The notes below the pieces were generated by a model that saw only the letters and a list, made by a program, of their open reading frames with translations, did not search any database and was not told where the DNA came from. Of a DNA stretch of 24,373 nucleotides, positions 22,556-24,373 are shown one piece after another. Position 1 is the stretch's first letter. Every line of letters starts with the position of its first letter. The position numbers and the translations under genes were made by a program. Source of the stretch: CAZNNH01 sp964574335. Lineage in GTDB: Bacteria; Acidobacteriota; Vicinamibacteria; Fen-336. The stretch is taken from NCBI GenBank assembly GCA_964574335.1, contig CAZNNH010000084.1:1-24373 (forward strand), read 5' to 3'.

Positions 22556-23197
22556 CTACGGGTTGGTGCCGGTGCCGGAGGCCCGCTCGGCGGCGTCGGC
22601 CTTGGCGATCACGTCCTTCGAGATGTCGAAGGTCTGGGTGATGGCCAGGGCCACCGAGCTGTCGAGCAGGACGTCGATCCCCTTCTCCTTGGCCACCGCC
22701 TCGATGTGGGGACGGACCTTGAGCTGGTACTCGTTGTTCAGGTTCTGGGCCTGCTGCTGGGCGCGCTGCTGCAGGCGCTGGATCTCGGCCCGCCCATCCT
22801 CCACGAACGCCTGCAGATCGCGCTCCTTGATCCTGATCTCCTGGGCCTTCTTGTCACGCCCCTCGGGGCTCAGCACGTTGGCCTGCTTCTGCAGCTCCTC
22901 CTTCAGGGTGCTGATCTCGTTGTTCTTCTGCTGGGCCTCCTTCTCCTTGGATTGCTGGGCGTCCTGGATCTCCTTCTCGAGGGCGTCGATCTTGGCCGCG
23001 TAGCTCTTGCCGAGCAGGCTGTCGGAGAAGATCTGGTTGGTATTGATGACGGCGATCTTGGCGCTCGACTGCCCGCCCGAGGTGGCCTGGGCCGAGGCCG
23101 GTGCCGGCGCCAGACAGACCAGGGGGACCAGCAGGGCCAGGGAGACTCCGAAAACGCCGAGCGCGCGGAGCGCGCCAGAAGGTGACGACTTGCTCAT
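22556..23197 (-). CDS. skp: Periplasmic chaperone Skp/OmpH family
   Basis: Skp holds unfolded outer-membrane proteins in the periplasm and hands them to the Bam complex. The 213-residue precursor has a Sec signal peptide: a basic start, a hydrophobic core (GVFGVSLALLVPLVCLA) and a likely cleavage after ASA near residue 36. The mature part begins KIAVINTNQIFSDS, the family opening, and continues as a long Gln/Glu/Lys-rich coiled coil (about 65-160), the tentacles of the trimer. The end KGIDVLLDSSVALAITQTFDISKDVI is typical. AAGGAG lies five bases before the ATG at 23197 and overlaps the bamA stop, so it follows bamA closely. Confidence 0.93.
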   Translation of the reverse strand: MSKSSPSGALRALGVFGVSLALLVPLVCLAPAPASAQATSGGQSSAKIAVINTNQIFSDSLLGKSYAAKIDALEKEIQDAQQSKEKEAQQKNNEISTLKEELQKQANVLSPEGRDKKAQEIRIKERDLQAFVEDGRAEIQRLQQRAQQQAQNLNNEYQLKVRPHIEAVAKEKGIDVLLDSSVALAITQTFDISKDVIAKADAAERASGTGTNP

Positions 23198-23206
23198 GCT
23201 CTCTCC

Positions 23207-24373
23207 TTAGAAGGTGGTGCCGACCGCGAACTTGAAGGTCGACCGTGGCTGGTACGAGTCTCGGTTGGGGTTGACCGCGTAGATGAGACGGAACGGGACG
23301 TTGAGCACCGGCATCATGAAGCGCAGCTCGGCGCCGGTCGAGGTGTAGATGTTGTCGAAGCCGAAGCCCTGCCCCTCGGCGACGGTCTGCCCGGCATCGA
23401 AGAAGAAGAGGAACCGGATCATGCTGCCGAAGTCGAAGTAGTACTCGGTGTTGAACAGCAGGAACTTGTTCCCGCCGACCAGCACCTCATTGCCGTCCGC
23501 GCCCGCCGCGTGGGGGCTGATGCTTCGAATGTTGAAGCCGCGCACCTGGGTCTCTCCACCCAGGTAGAACCGCTGGTACCAGGGAAGGTTGTTACGACCG
23601 GTCTCCGGATCGATCTCGGCGGTCTCGCCGAAGGGCCGGATCCACCCGAACTCCAGCCGGGACCCGAGCGCCGTGTGCTTGGTGTGGGGGAGATAGATCA
23701 CCGCCTCCAGGTTGGGGCGGAAGTAGTCCATGTTGCCGCCCAGGGGCCCGCCCGCCACCTGCACGGTCGCCGACAGGCGCTTGCCGGCCCGGGGGAGGAA
23801 CGGGTTGTCGACCGTGTTCAGGACCAGCGACGGGGTCAGCCGGCTCTCCCGTCGCGTCCCCACCTGGTAGTAGAGGTACTGGTAGGGTACGTAGCTCGGC
23901 TGGGTGGGATCGTAGATGTTGAGGTCGAACTCGTCGGTGTCGGTGAGGCTGACGTCGACGACCTCGTAGGTGTAGTTGCCGAACATCCGGGTGAACCGCC
24001 CGACGGGGACGCCGCCGGTGAAAGTGACGCCGGTCCGCTTGTCGATGTAGCCCTGGACCCTCTCGTCGGCGTAGGTCCGGTACTCGAGACGGCGCCGGTA
24101 GAGGTCGATGCCGGCCGTGATCGGCCGGTCGAACAGGTAGGGCTCGGTGACGGCCAGCCGGTAGTTCTTGGTGCGCTTGCCGCTCTGAGCCGCCACCTCG
24201 AAGGTCTCGCCCAGCCCGAGGAAGTTGGAGGTGGAGAACGACGCGTTGATGAAGGTCCCTTCCAGCCCCGAGACCCCGCCCCCGAAGGTGAACTGGTTGC
24301 GGTTCTGCTCCTCGACGCTGAAGGTCACGTCGAGGTGGTCCTGGGCGGCCTCGGCGGGCTGGATGTGGGGGAC
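23207..24373 (-). CDS. bamA: Outer-membrane protein assembly factor BamA (N-terminus beyond the window)
   Basis: BamA is the Omp85 barrel that inserts outer-membrane proteins. Only the last 388 residues are visible; the frame is open to the window edge, and the GTG at 24328 is an internal Val codon. The visible part starts in the last POTRA domain (HLDVTFSVEEQNRNQFTFGGG) and covers the beta barrel: FLGLGETFEVAAQSG, VTEPYLFDRPITAGIDLY, the L6-loop motif with QVRGFNIRS near 23540, and a C-terminal strand ending in Phe (FKFAVGTTF), the recognition signal for barrel insertion. It leads the visible bamA-skp-fabZ/lpxA-lpxI order, conserved with variation across diderm bacteria. Confidence 0.95.
   Translation of the reverse strand, partial: VPHIQPAEAAQDHLDVTFSVEEQNRNQFTFGGGVSGLEGTFINASFSTSNFLGLGETFEVAAQSGKRTKNYRLAVTEPYLFDRPITAGIDLYRRRLEYRTYADERVQGYIDKRTGVTFTGGVPVGRFTRMFGNYTYEVVDVSLTDTDEFDLNIYDPTQPSYVPYQYLYYQVGTRRESRLTPSLVLNTVDNPFLPRAGKRLSATVQVAGGPLGGNMDYFRPNLEAVIYLPHTKHTALGSRLEFGWIRPFGETAEIDPETGRNNLPWYQRFYLGGETQVRGFNIRSISPHAAGADGNEVLVGGNKFLLFNTEYYFDFGSMIRFLFFFDAGQTVAEGQGFGFDNIYTSTGAELRFMMPVLNVPFRLIYAVNPNRDSYQPRSTFKFAVGTTF

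Noticed and set aside
21326..23185. 619-codon plus-strand open frame across fabZ-lpxA and skp
   Set aside because: It spans two well-supported genes on the other strand and reads as composition-driven noise (LLLGLLLLGLL opposite the coiled coil of Skp).
1..24373. CRISPR arrays, IS elements, tRNA or rRNA genes
   Set aside because: No regularly spaced repeats, transposase motifs, CCA-ended cloverleaf or rRNA-like sequence were seen on either strand.

Overview
The window comes from a high-GC, Gram-negative (diderm) bacterium. The lipid A genes (fabZ-lpxA, lpxI), bamA, skp and lptE require an outer membrane. The membrane-bound Fe-S partner of ETF, the DUF4388 (PATAN) protein and the long SpoIID-domain lipoprotein are a mix common in Acidobacteriota and in the former Deltaproteobacteria. 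I lean towards Acidobacteriota, but no rRNA or tRNA is present to settle it.

Apart from the first ~450 bases, every gene lies on the minus strand, so transcription runs from right to left. In that direction the layout is as follows. (1) An outer-membrane and lipid A block at 24373-19443: bamA (5' end outside the window), skp/ompH, a single-ORF FabZ-LpxA fusion, lpxI, and a Gfo/Idh/MocA oxidoreductase that may be GnnA. (2) An envelope block at 19293-14978: a TonB-like protein, a 708-residue SpoIID-domain lipoprotein and a DUF4388 protein. (3) miaA, possibly with a tiny membrane ORF at its start. (4) The fatty acid synthesis cluster at 13920-8643: yceD (DUF177), rpmF, plsX, fabD, fabG, acpP, fabF, preceded by a good sigma70-type promoter that overlaps the miaA stop codon. 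(5) An electron-transfer block at 8620-4553: etfB, etfA and a membrane Fe-S protein of the ETF:quinone oxidoreductase type, coupled by an ATGA overlap to a class II-type deacetylase. (6) leuS and lptE, also coupled by ATGA.

At the left edge, a plus-strand piece of a different gene (probably tagaturonate epimerase, uxaE) runs into the C-terminal codons of lptE at about 447-458. Both genes look truncated there and base composition changes sharply, so this is either a rearrangement breakpoint or an assembly chimera.

No stretch over 300 bases lacks a gene. The largest gaps are about 100-150 bases, and several contain strong inverted repeats, listed separately. I see no CRISPR array, IS element, tRNA or rRNA. 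The points most worth follow-up are the FabZ-LpxA fusion, the possible GnnA next to lpxI, the deacetylase in the ETF operon, the promoter with an apparently leaderless TTG start, and the junction at the left edge.
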